64,000 nt of DNA, taken from contig CP054180.1 of assembly GCA_015709635.1 (NCBI GenBank), forward strand, positions 2,666,001-2,730,000, read 5' to 3'. This stretch comes from Gammaproteobacteria bacterium. Its GTDB lineage: Bacteria; Pseudomonadota; Gammaproteobacteria; Burkholderiales; Nitrosomonadaceae. The translations under genes and the position numbers were made by a program. The notes beneath the pieces were generated by a model. It was given only the letters and a program-made list of their open reading frames with translations, was not told where the DNA came from and did no database searches. The stretch's first letter is position 1. The number at the start of each line of letters is the position of its first letter. Of the stretch, positions 8,015 through 18,000 are shown piece by piece.

Positions 8015-8329
8015 TCACGATATTTTCTTCCATTCCCAATCGTCTCCATCACAGGCACTATTTTCCAATTTAGCCTGACCTTTCTTGGGCGGCTCATTTT
8101 CTAAACTTGCACCTTCTAAAGTAATAACGACTTGATTCTCATTATCCCCATAAAGCACAAGTTTTTTAGGAGAAGTAACAACTTTTACTTTTCCATTTTG
8201 AATGTGCAAACAAACTGACACTGTTTCATCCTCCCAATGAATAGGAGGGATAGGAGAAGGTTCAGTAATTTTGATCTCGATTTTCTTATTGTCCACGGCG
8301 CGAATTAAGTTGAATTTATACTCTTTCAA
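8015..8329 (-). CDS. Small hypothetical protein, last gene of the giant-protein operon
   Basis: This 104-aa acidic protein has no signal peptide or membrane segment. I do not recognise it. The N-terminal two thirds alternate short hydrophobic strands (YKFNLIRAV, VSVCLHIQNGKVKVV, KLVLYGDNENQVVITLEGA), suggesting a small beta-sandwich; the tail is polar and ends in a tryptophan-rich segment (DDWEWKKIS). It lies 83 nt downstream of the secreted 212-aa protein on the same strand and probably belongs to the same transcription unit. Confidence 0.5.
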   Translation of the reverse strand: MKEYKFNLIRAVDNKKIEIKITEPSPIPPIHWEDETVSVCLHIQNGKVKVVTSPKKLVLYGDNENQVVITLEGASLENEPPKKGQAKLENSACDGDDWEWKKIS

Positions 8330-8412
8330 TTTTTCCCCCTCAATTTGTATGATGATTATTGAAAAAAACTTATCACAGTTCGACTAATATAATGCAATTC
8401 TGCTTCTTCTCA

Positions 8413-9051
8413 TTAGAAAAAATGTGAACTCAATCTATGAAAAAATTTATCCAGAAAAAGATCGCTATCTAAAAGACTTATTTCCTCCGGTGAGCAATTC
8501 GGCTCCAAATCTTGACTGAGATAGTAATACGCATGCCATATTCTTGACATGCTCTCAAACGATCTAGCCCAAACTGTAATGTGTATGCCATCGCTGCTAG
8601 CGCAAATCTTTATTAATTCTGGCGCACTATCTGCATCTATATCAACAAGGATCGTGTTTTTATTATTTTCATTAGTTTCTTGTTCGATAATTTTTTTATT
8701 CCCTTTTATCGCTACAGCAAACCTTCCAGCAATCATTTGAGGCAACCATTCTATGTGGTGTTCTGTTAACTGCTGTCCAGTATTGCTATTTATTCTAATT
8801 GCGGAAGATTCATTAAATCCTCCGCCTGTAATTTTTGCACAGCAATAACGCAACATATCTGGAATAGAAACAATAGTGATCTCATCCAACTGCTTAAAAA
8901 CCCCTGGCTCACTCACGATTTTAGGATTTGAGATCTTCGGATCACCCATGACAGCTATCCCCAAGCCAAGTTTTTTGTGCTCTGCAAAAGCGAAGTTACT
9001 ACTTAAACACAATAGTATTTGCAGGAAATAAGCGAATTTACGGAAAAACAC
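8413..9051 (-). CDS. Secreted hypothetical protein of the giant-protein operon
   Basis: This 212-aa protein begins with a clear Sec signal peptide (MFFRKFAYFLQILLCLSSNF, AFA cleavage site near residue 23). The mature part has four cysteines, including a CC pair in MLRYCCAKITGGG, fitting a periplasmic location with disulfides. The central section (TILVDIDADSAPELIKICAS then HITVWARSFESMSRIWHAYY) is mixed alpha/beta and matches no family I know. It starts 18 nt after the peptidase gene and is likely co-transcribed with it. Confidence 0.6.
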   Translation of the reverse strand: MFFRKFAYFLQILLCLSSNFAFAEHKKLGLGIAVMGDPKISNPKIVSEPGVFKQLDEITIVSIPDMLRYCCAKITGGGFNESSAIRINSNTGQQLTEHHIEWLPQMIAGRFAVAIKGNKKIIEQETNENNKNTILVDIDADSAPELIKICASSDGIHITVWARSFESMSRIWHAYYYLSQDLEPNCSPEEISLLDSDLFLDKFFHRLSSHFF

Positions 9052-9069
9052 AAATGTAGTCGCTAAATC

Positions 9070-9636
9070 TCAATGACCATCATCAGACCAATGAGGCGGG
9101 TCACTTAACAATTTAATCACACCATAACTAGCCCCAACAGAATGTAGGCTCGTGTTAGTTTCATCTCTGGGTTCCGTATCTATGGTTATTTCAGAACCAT
9201 CTTTCTTTTTGATAACAAGATTTCCTCTCCATGAAATATTCATATCGACAGCGCGTCCTTCTGTATGCCTGCTTGTCAACGCTGCTCTCTGCACCATGTT
9301 ATATCCTCTTGGCCCTATCATTTCTTCTGCAGCTTGTTTTGACTTGGCCGAATCAATGGTGCCATCAGGCAATTTGTGTGCCCAATCGATATCAACTCCA
9401 GGCATTGGTGGTACAGTAGATGGATTTATGGAATCACGCGCAATTCCCCATGCATAGTGCATCAAATAAGCTCTTTCCGGAGGACGTAAAGTAGCGCTAA
9501 TGTGAATGCTTGCGCCTGCTGCTTTTAGTGCAGCCAGGAAAGATTCTAAGTTTGTTCTAAAAGAGGATATAAGATCCGAGGTGCTATTACTACCAGGAAA
9601 TCGCTTCACCCAAATCAAACCACTTAATTCACTCAT
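9070..9636 (-). CDS. M15-type zinc D,D/L,D-peptidase-like protein
   Basis: This 188-aa protein has the LAS/M15 metallopeptidase signature: SATLRPPERA (R51 region), SRHTEGRAVDM with zinc ligands H124 and D131, and a terminal PHWSDDGH with H182. Members (VanY, phage L-alanyl-D-glutamate endopeptidases, DacB-like carboxypeptidases) cut peptidoglycan stem peptides. No signal peptide is visible, so export would need lysis, a secretion machine or a phage-like route. It lies 12 nt after the 1769-aa gene and 18 nt before the secreted protein. A wall hydrolase in the same operon as two giant proteins suggests a trans-envelope or tail-like structure, but that is inference. Confidence 0.7.
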   Translation of the reverse strand: MSELSGLIWVKRFPGSNSTSDLISSFRTNLESFLAALKAAGASIHISATLRPPERAYLMHYAWGIARDSINPSTVPPMPGVDIDWAHKLPDGTIDSAKSKQAAEEMIGPRGYNMVQRAALTSRHTEGRAVDMNISWRGNLVIKKKDGSEITIDTEPRDETNTSLHSVGASYGVIKLLSDPPHWSDDGH

Positions 9637-9648
9637 ATTTTCTCCAGC

Positions 9649-12600
9649 CTATTTCTCAAAATCAAAACGAATCGGTCCAAGAATTTCCGGCAAAGGTCGT
9701 ATTGTAGATTCACCACCAGGCATATTATTTTTGTCATTACGAAAAATTTCTTCTATCAAATTCTCCCAAGTTTCCAGTGCAGGCAATTTTGATTTTAATT
9801 CTGATTTTTTTTCTTCTGGATCATCCGTTTTTAATTCTGGCCAATTAACATTGATACGTTGAAAAGATCGCAAATAGGCATAATCGCCAGCTTGGAGTTC
9901 AATGCTTACTGGATGCCAAGGAGTAAAAGTGCCCGCCCAGGCATTACCGGTTCCAATATCCGGAGCAAATAATCCTATAAATTCCCCTGTTGATGTATCA
10001 ATTGATCCTCGATTTATATCTGCTGTAGGCCTATAAACAAAAAGCAACTGGAAGGTGGTTTTGTTATTCTTCGAATAATCCCACCATTTTTGCCTAGCAA
10101 TATAGGATTCGTCAGTTTCTTTTTTAGGCACAGTGTTCTCATAAAATTCGCGCTTTGGCGGTGGCTCCCACAAAACCCAATTAAAGATATCTGTTTTATC
10201 TTTATACGAAAGTAACCAAGAATCAACTTTGCTATTTCCTTTGCGCAGAATGTATTCATCCGGCCGTCCAATTGGTTGTTGACCGAATGATCCAATAAAT
10301 GTTAGCCAAAGAGGTTCTGTGTAATCACTTAACGCAATACGTTGTACTTCCAGCTCTTTCACATCTTTGGAAATATCATTCATTGAAAGATAGTACTTAT
10401 CTGATCCGGAAGAAATAGTGTGTTCCCAGTTCTTTTCAAGGACAAAGCAAGATTGTATTTCACTTGTATCCCAATGCATTAATCCTAATCTCTGTGTTTG
10501 CAAAGCTACACGCATCCTCCAGCTTGGATCGCTCTTATCCCATCGTCCTTTATGCCATGAACACAAGAAACGATAAGTCCCTTTTTTCTGCAGTTCAAAT
10601 GATGGAGTAACAGTAAATGCATTTGTTTTTTCGTCGTTCTTTCTGACCGATATTGTGATCGATACTTCTTGGCTAGAATCTTTGTCAAATGAAAATTGAA
10701 TACAAAAATCTTCGGGTACAACTTCATCGCCTATTTTCCGTAAAGCAACTGACCGTCTCTTTTTACCTTCTTCATCTTCTTCGTTTATAACAGATCCGCT
10801 AATGGAATGTGGTTCAATCAATCGCCGTAGTTTTACTTGTGACATAACCCATTTACCATTAGCTCCTTCTGGAACGACTACTAATGAAGTCTGTGCCACT
10901 TTGGCATTTCTGCCTTGATCATAAGTTAATCCAAATGAATCGAGTGATTTAATCTTAAAAGCAGTTTTTTCTCGGGAATGGAATATCGGATTTACACCCT
11001 GCTGTAGTGTTTCCGAGAAACGGGTTTCTACGACATCAATCTCAATTCTCTCGCCGATACCGCCAAACCGGGCTAGCGCATCGGTGCGATAAATTGCATC
11101 GTCCAGTACAAGTAAATTGCCGTTTTCTATTCTTGGCGGTATGTGATCATTCTGCTGAGCGTTAGCATCCAATGTCATAGTCATCGGTATCGCCCATTTT
11201 AGTGCAGGGATTGGCAGGCGTATTTTCGTAGCATCAATTGCCGATCCCGGAATTATTCTTCCGCTAGCAAAAACTGTATCTGACCATGCTTTTACATATT
11301 TATTGAGAGGATTCAGCCAACGCTGATAATGTAAGCGTGGACGCATTGTATAAGCTACATATCGTCCAGGGCGTGAATCAGGAAGAGTTAAGCGAGTGAT
11401 AGGGCCATTTTTGAGAATTTGTTGCTTCTCTTTTTTCTCACTCCATATCGTCTCGAATTCAAAATCAATCGATTCCCGGTAGGATTCCACGCCCGTATGG
11501 CGTATTAACCATTGATCAAGACCATTATCCGATGGAAAATCGACAGCATAGCCGGTCCAATGCCATTCATGACGCTCCAGGTAGCCTCCCAGCGTCCATT
11601 TACCCAATTCTATGGCATTATTATCATCACCACTTACACTTGCACTCAAGACAAATGCATCTGATTTTTCATCTTTCAACTCAAGTTCAATAAGTTTATG
11701 GTTTTTTAGTGTTGGCAAGTCATTCTCTGACGATTCGTCGAACCACTGGGTTGGCAAGAAATCCTTCGGCAATACCTCGAACCACTGCTCCGCAGAAAAA
11801 AGGGCGTGAAAGCCTTTGAAAGTTTCTATGTCAAACTGATCAGATTCAAAAAAACGTGCAATCGAATCTTCGCTGTCTCTATACATCCAATTTGGTATTA
11901 GGCAATAATAAGAAACTTTAACCTGAGTACCGTTGGGAATGCTCAAGGTCATTTCTTTTATATTTATATTCTTATCCTCTTTCGATTTGAGAACCACCGA
12001 TATAATATTTCCAGCAACACTTGTAATCTTCAATTCAACCCGATACTTGATGATTTCCTTATTTTCATTGTCGAAATTAATTTTTTCAATAACAGGAATA
12101 GATTGATTTGGTATATTCGCTATAGGTTTAATTTCCCCCTTAGACAAGTATTCAAATTTCATTCCGATATGCGTAACTGCAGGATGAAATGGTATATATG
12201 GTTTGTAGCCAGGACTTACCTTATTTTGTTTACGTTCTTTGACCCTAAGATCACGAAATGCTATTAATTTTTCACTATCAGCCCCATTAAATGGCTCTTT
12301 TCGAAGTTGCCCTAATTTTTGTTCAGCAAGAAAAATCTCAGTGTTCATCCAGCGAGTAATAAAATCGGCATCAGCATCGGGTGATCCGATTTCAAATGTA
12401 AGTTCTTTAAGCCCTATTGCTTCTATAGAATAATGGCTATCATTATCATTGGCTTCAGCTGGACATAGCATATATACCTGAGTGCTTTTTGACTTCTCTG
12501 ATTTTATTTCTTCATTATTCTTCAGGTATAAATTGACTATACTTTCTTCATGGCAAGATAGAGCTAGCTCCAAATGAGATTTTTCTGTAGTTGCCTTTGG

Positions 12601-14958
12601 CTGCACGCTCAATGCCTTAGGTGCTTCATGCGAAAGATATCGTACTCGTTCTCTACTTTCTGTAAAAATTGCATCGGTATTGTTAAGTTCCGTGTAATTT
12701 CCGACATTACGCAAGCGGGTTGCCTTGATACCTCCTGCATTATCAATTGCCGTTGCTATTGCTTGGTAATAGAGGCCGTATCCAAGTAAGGGCAGTTGGC
12801 TTTCTTTTTTATCCTTATCTTCGAACCAACGGAAATCCAAACAGTTCGTTCCATCAAGATCCTCGCCAATGATATTGTCTGAAATGGCTTTACCGTCTTT
12901 ATCTGCAGGAATCGATGCGACTGGTCCGCCATTGTAGAGAAATGATGCAACCAGGTTGCCATGGTCTAAAGTTGCACCAACCGTTTCGTGTAATACTAAT
13001 TTACTCTTAGAAACTTCAAGCCATTGCAGCTTTCTTTCTTTATCTAAAACGACGCAATGCGTATCTGTTATCCATTTCGCCCGACTGTCATCCCATTTCA
13101 TTTCCCCATCTATACCTTTAAATCCAGCCCGCAAAGTAATAGCGAATCCTCGGATCTCGGCTTCTTTCGCTTCTTCCTTTATCGCTAAAGTCAAGCCGGT
13201 ATCTTTGTTTTCAGCCTGCACATTTTCTTTTTCCGATAATAATGCTGCTATTTTTATAATATTTTCTATTACTGAGGTATTAATCTTTTCCTTTTCGTCC
13301 AGACCTTCACACAAATATTCAGCAATCTTCGGGGCATGATCGTTAATCTTTTCATGATTTCGGAACCATTCCTTAAATTGCGCACTAGTGCCTTTTTCCC
13401 AAAACAATCGAACCATTCGAGCTGAGAATTCGGATTTCCAAAGTGCATCATAGATAATCTTTTCTACATCAGAATCTGGTTTTGGATCTGGTTCGACATT
13501 TACGATCCATCCAGCTACGTTTAAATGCCAAGCAGCGCAAGCCAGAAACTCATTGGTCAGCGCATTCGGATTCGATAAGAATTGAAGGCTTTCCAGTGCT
13601 GAATCGATAGCTATAGAATCATTAGTCCATATTTTTAAATTATCACCCCAATCTTTCAGTCTTAATTTTTCTAAAAATGTTGAATATCTTGCAATTATGG
13701 TTTTGTTATCGTTGTCATTAAGTTCATCAATTTTTTTTGATGCGAGTATATTTTTTAAAACGAACCATTGCTGATTATTTAACCAAGCTATAGGTTTTTC
13801 TTCATGAAAAAAATAGTCCAGAATATGCGGATTAGTATTAGGCCTAGGATTCTCTGATGGAACGTGAGCATCTATCCGATCCCATCCCCAGCCAAAAATA
13901 CTGACGATTCTCTTTCTAATTGTTTTTAAGGATTCAGGCGTCAGTAATTTCGGGAAGAAATCTTTTTCATCTTTGATTTCTTCTTCTTTTTTCTTTATTT
14001 CTTCTTCCTTTTCTTTAATCTTAGCTGGATCAGATCCGGGGAAAGTCTTTAATGTCATCAGTTCTTCTTTTAGTGAACTGAGTTCTATATTCAACTGATT
14101 AAGTTTCCCCAATCCCATTGATAACAATTGAATGGGGTGCAAATACGTACGCAATTCCGCTTCATAAACGAAATCACTCTTTTGATGTGTTTGGATGTTA
14201 ACTTCTATTGGTTCGTCTTCAAGTGCTTCTACAGAATCAGTAGCTTTTAATGCATTCTGTAAAAAGCAAACTTTAACACCTGAAGAATCCTGTTGATATG
14301 TACATTCAGCAATGGCTATTGAGTCGCCTATATTAAGTTTGTAACTCTGAGGTTCAAATAATTTTTCTTTAGCTTTGAAGATTGGGAATGCCACGAGAAA
14401 AGTTGAATCCTCGTTTCCAAGACCTTCTCTCTCTTTTTTGCCGATTTTCAAGAAACCTGCCAGTTGCAATACCTCATTTGAGATGCCTGCGGGTAGGTGG
14501 GTTAGCGGAGCAAACAAATGAGGAAAGCTTTTCCCTCCAGATTCAGCTGTTGCATATTTTGCATCCGCAGAAAACACATTCTCACAGTTACCTTCTTTAG
14601 TTTCATTTTCTATTTCATTCCAGATTGAATCTTTGCTCGGAGATATCCTGTCTTTTATAGGTAAACAACCTGATACAAAATTTACTTCGCACTCTTTTAA
14701 ATTTTTGCCATTTGCATCTAATTTCACTAGTTTCCATGACTTAATTTCCCATTGCCATGGATAAAGTAGATCTCCTAGTCGTTTTATGGCGTCAACTTTT
14801 GACCACCTCGCCTTTGGCAAACCTGGAGGATGTTCTGGATTCCAACTATCCAAGTCTGGTTCTCCTGCTGGCATAACAAAATTTACCGATAACACTACCG
14901 AATCATCGTCAAGATAAGCGCAGCGTCCTAAATGCAACACCCAACCGAAAATACCCAT
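9649..14958 (-). CDS. Giant uncharacterised protein B (1769 aa)
   Basis: I recognise no family. The protein has no signal peptide or membrane segment. The N-terminus (MGIFGWVLHLGRCAYLDDDS, then a V-M-P-A-G-E-P-D-L-D segment) is followed by a Lys/Glu-rich helix near residues 283-325 (EEEIKKKEEEIKDEK). After a mixed region comes a long beta-rich second half with many W and Y residues, such as SRPGRYVAYTMRPRLHYQRW near 1190-1210. There is no Walker motif, protease triad or repeat array. The ORF is uninterrupted over 5.3 kb, indicating selection. It starts 45 nt after the 2144-aa gene, with an AGGAG-type RBS (gaggagaaagtc) before ATG. Possible roles are a structural shell or baseplate protein, or a toxin; none is shown. 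Confidence 0.65.
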   Translation of the reverse strand: MGIFGWVLHLGRCAYLDDDSVVLSVNFVMPAGEPDLDSWNPEHPPGLPKARWSKVDAIKRLGDLLYPWQWEIKSWKLVKLDANGKNLKECEVNFVSGCLPIKDRISPSKDSIWNEIENETKEGNCENVFSADAKYATAESGGKSFPHLFAPLTHLPAGISNEVLQLAGFLKIGKKEREGLGNEDSTFLVAFPIFKAKEKLFEPQSYKLNIGDSIAIAECTYQQDSSGVKVCFLQNALKATDSVEALEDEPIEVNIQTHQKSDFVYEAELRTYLHPIQLLSMGLGKLNQLNIELSSLKEELMTLKTFPGSDPAKIKEKEEEIKKKEEEIKDEKDFFPKLLTPESLKTIRKRIVSIFGWGWDRIDAHVPSENPRPNTNPHILDYFFHEEKPIAWLNNQQWFVLKNILASKKIDELNDNDNKTIIARYSTFLEKLRLKDWGDNLKIWTNDSIAIDSALESLQFLSNPNALTNEFLACAAWHLNVAGWIVNVEPDPKPDSDVEKIIYDALWKSEFSARMVRLFWEKGTSAQFKEWFRNHEKINDHAPKIAEYLCEGLDEKEKINTSVIENIIKIAALLSEKENVQAENKDTGLTLAIKEEAKEAEIRGFAITLRAGFKGIDGEMKWDDSRAKWITDTHCVVLDKERKLQWLEVSKSKLVLHETVGATLDHGNLVASFLYNGGPVASIPADKDGKAISDNIIGEDLDGTNCLDFRWFEDKDKKESQLPLLGYGLYYQAIATAIDNAGGIKATRLRNVGNYTELNNTDAIFTESRERVRYLSHEAPKALSVQPKATTEKSHLELALSCHEESIVNLYLKNNEEIKSEKSKSTQVYMLCPAEANDNDSHYSIEAIGLKELTFEIGSPDADADFITRWMNTEIFLAEQKLGQLRKEPFNGADSEKLIAFRDLRVKERKQNKVSPGYKPYIPFHPAVTHIGMKFEYLSKGEIKPIANIPNQSIPVIEKINFDNENKEIIKYRVELKITSVAGNIISVVLKSKEDKNINIKEMTLSIPNGTQVKVSYYCLIPNWMYRDSEDSIARFFESDQFDIETFKGFHALFSAEQWFEVLPKDFLPTQWFDESSENDLPTLKNHKLIELELKDEKSDAFVLSASVSGDDNNAIELGKWTLGGYLERHEWHWTGYAVDFPSDNGLDQWLIRHTGVESYRESIDFEFETIWSEKKEKQQILKNGPITRLTLPDSRPGRYVAYTMRPRLHYQRWLNPLNKYVKAWSDTVFASGRIIPGSAIDATKIRLPIPALKWAIPMTMTLDANAQQNDHIPPRIENGNLLVLDDAIYRTDALARFGGIGERIEIDVVETRFSETLQQGVNPIFHSREKTAFKIKSLDSFGLTYDQGRNAKVAQTSLVVVPEGANGKWVMSQVKLRRLIEPHSISGSVINEEDEEGKKRRSVALRKIGDEVVPEDFCIQFSFDKDSSQEVSITISVRKNDEKTNAFTVTPSFELQKKGTYRFLCSWHKGRWDKSDPSWRMRVALQTQRLGLMHWDTSEIQSCFVLEKNWEHTISSGSDKYYLSMNDISKDVKELEVQRIALSDYTEPLWLTFIGSFGQQPIGRPDEYILRKGNSKVDSWLLSYKDKTDIFNWVLWEPPPKREFYENTVPKKETDESYIARQKWWDYSKNNKTTFQLLFVYRPTADINRGSIDTSTGEFIGLFAPDIGTGNAWAGTFTPWHPVSIELQAGDYAYLRSFQRINVNWPELKTDDPEEKKSELKSKLPALETWENLIEEIFRNDKNNMPGGESTIRPLPEILGPIRFDFEK

Positions 14959-15003
14959 GACTTTCTCCTCAATTTATTATTGTTCGCTTCATTGTTGAAT
15001 TGA

Positions 15004-18000
15004 TTAGAACTCTTTGGTGACCTGCTTTCTGACCTTTAAGGTATAACACCAGCTAATCTTTACTGAGACATCCAGTGTTCCGGTGCCTTTTGATTTACCC
15101 CCCGAATGATTGGCTTCCAACTGCAAGCGAACGCAAGCGTTAGCTAAGCCGAGAATTCTCGCCGAGCCTTCTATAAGAATGCCGACGATAAAATGTTGGC
15201 GTGTACTTTCAAATTGGATGTCAGCGAAAATTAAGATTGAATATAATCCGCGAGCAACGCCGCCCAAGGTAAAAGCGCGGGTGGAACCAATTGCAAGTCC
15301 GCAAGTGACTTTGTATTCTGGCTTACCTTTTACTAGCTTTGTCTGTCCTTCTAGCCATACGCCACCGCCTAGAAAACCTATTTGTACAAAAATTGGGGTT
15401 GAACGTGTACCTACAGAAATATAGGTTCCTATTTGGAAATCGCCTTTATTGACTAACAAGTTTAGTCCAGATGCTATGGTTAGCGTACCGATCGAAACGG
15501 CACCCAAGGGTGGCAGATTTTCCACCCTGGTTTCGAAAGATGCTTTAGCACCAGTAGGAAAACCCTTTTCATCTTTTTCAATTTGGATAGCGGGCGGCAG
15601 GCTTCCTTGGAATCTTTCAGCAAATTCGGAAATAAATTTGAGGCTGGGATGAAGTTCTATTTTATCGGGAGCAATATTGAAATCATATTTACCATGATTA
15701 TTGAAGGTTATTGTTACTTGCCGGAATTTGACTAAACGCTTATCGCTCAGATCCAATGCCAAGTCACAAGTCAAAACACCTTCAGTCTGTTCTGTCCGCC
15801 GCCCATCCAGTCCGATTCGAAAATCGCTTGTAGCATTGATAGACATCGCCGCCATTTTTACTGCGATTGCTTTCTCGCCAAATACGGTAGATTCTTCAGG
15901 TGATTCAAAATGCACATTTGCTTTTGCCCAGGCGCTGCGCGTTTCCTTATCGAAACCATGGGTCACTTTGACGTGATCTTCATTGATAGCGGGAATTTTT
16001 AGGCCATTGCAGATATTCCGGAAATCAATACCAGCAATATTCTTGAATACTTTTCCAAAATCAAGATCCTTTAACGTATCCGGCATGAACTGGTCACGTA
16101 GTTGGCGAGTGGGAATTGATAGACCAAGACCCTTGAGACCATCGTCAATTTCACGCATTTTCATTGCAAATGGTGATGTTTCGATTTGTTTCTTAAAATC
16201 ATCGAAAACATATTCTGCGCGATCAGCGTTGAAGGTTAGGTGAGGCAGACTCGGTATGTCACCGATGGCTTTACATAGCTTAAGAGCTTGCGAACCTTTG
16301 TCTTTGAATAATTCGGCTTGCGATGCCAGTGACTCTAACTGCTTGCGCGCTTCGCTGTTAATAGCACCAGCGACTACTTTGGTCACTTTGTCATTAGCCC
16401 ATGTTTCTAATTGCTTGAGCTCTTCTTTTAATTGCTCACATGATGCTGTACTATCATTAATCACTCTATTAACGTTCTTCTCTAACTCTTTAATCTTGTC
16501 AGATACTTCTTTACCAATTGCTTTTATATTTTTATAAAATTCAATTCTCAATTCTTCAAGTACTTGAATAACACCATCATTTATTTTTTTTCTAATCCCT
16601 GGAATAACTTCACCAACAATAGTCTTTTCATATTCTTTAATGAGTGTCTTTTCAATCTTTTGGCTTGAATCTTGTAGGTTGTAAGCAAGCAGATTGATTT
16701 GTTCTGTGATTGCATCATCTGGTAGATTTTTGAGCTTAATTAATGGATCGTCAAAATAGTTTTGCATTGCATCATTAAAAGCACGCCAAATTTTACCGCC
16801 ATCCTTCGAGTCTTCACTCGGGGGGGTCAATATTGATTGAGTATCCTGAATGAACTCTTTTGATTTACTGAATAATGCTTTAATTGCTAAGCAAAGTTCT
16901 TTTGCGGGGCCGAGCCGATCTTGTTTGGTCACTGCGAGCTCAACATCTATAGCAACTCTAGCTAATGAGCTTCTTATCTGTTCTGCAATTAACTGTAGTC
17001 GAGGGTCGGAAATTGCAGCAAGTTTTGCGTCTAAATCGTTGACAGCAGTACGAACCTCTTTTGCGATCTTTTCTGTAGCATGATCTAGGTTTTTTATTTT
17101 ATTGTAGATTGTTTCGTCGAAAATAGTTTCCAAACTTTTACTCTGTTCAAAAATAATTTGAACTCGTTTGCTCACATTCTCGAGTTTTAGTTTTACATTC
17201 TCTCTGGTTGATCGAATGTCAGTTTCCAGTTTCTCTATTTCTTTAAGTGTTTTATCTTTCCCTTCCGCTTCGTACGTTTGACGAATTCCTTCAATTTTTA
17301 ATGCCCAGTTTTTAACAAACTCGTTAAGTAAAGTGACTGGTAATTGAATTCTTTCTTCACAGAATTTTGTGAATGAATCGGTAATTGCGTTTGTATTGAT
17401 AGCTTCGGGCAATTTTAATTTATCTTCTGATAATGCTTGGTTGCTCCGGTACCTTAAGTCGTCAAAAAAACGTTTGGATTCAGCGCGAAGTTTCTCTGAA
17501 AGCGCCATACAATCCAAATTGCCGATACCCATGCGAGTTGGATCAAGGCGATCAATGAATTTTTTTACTTCCTCTTCGATGCTTTGCGCGTTCATGCTAG
17601 TACGAGCAAGTTCTTGGAAGTTAGTATAATTATTGCGTGCGTTCTCAAATTCGCTTTTGTTTAAATGCTCATCACTTATCCCGTTTCCGGTAAGTGAGGT
17701 ACGCTCGATAGCGAGCACTGAAAATTTAACAAGCATCGGACTCTCGCCCCGATTTTGCTGTACATTTCCTGGTCCTTCCGACAGGACTGCCATGTTAAAA
17801 CGTGGGTTTCTAGGCATTTGTGGCCCAGGATTTGGTAGGGAAGATGCCTCTAGTACATGATTCAATTCTTCTTTCGGTATTTCTCCTTTTTTATTTTCAC
17901 GAGAGGTCACATCGAATCGCCATCCTGGCTGAAAATCTACCAATACTTTCGCTGGCCATGCATTGCTTTCACTTCCAGTCTGCGGTTCTGTGTTCGAATA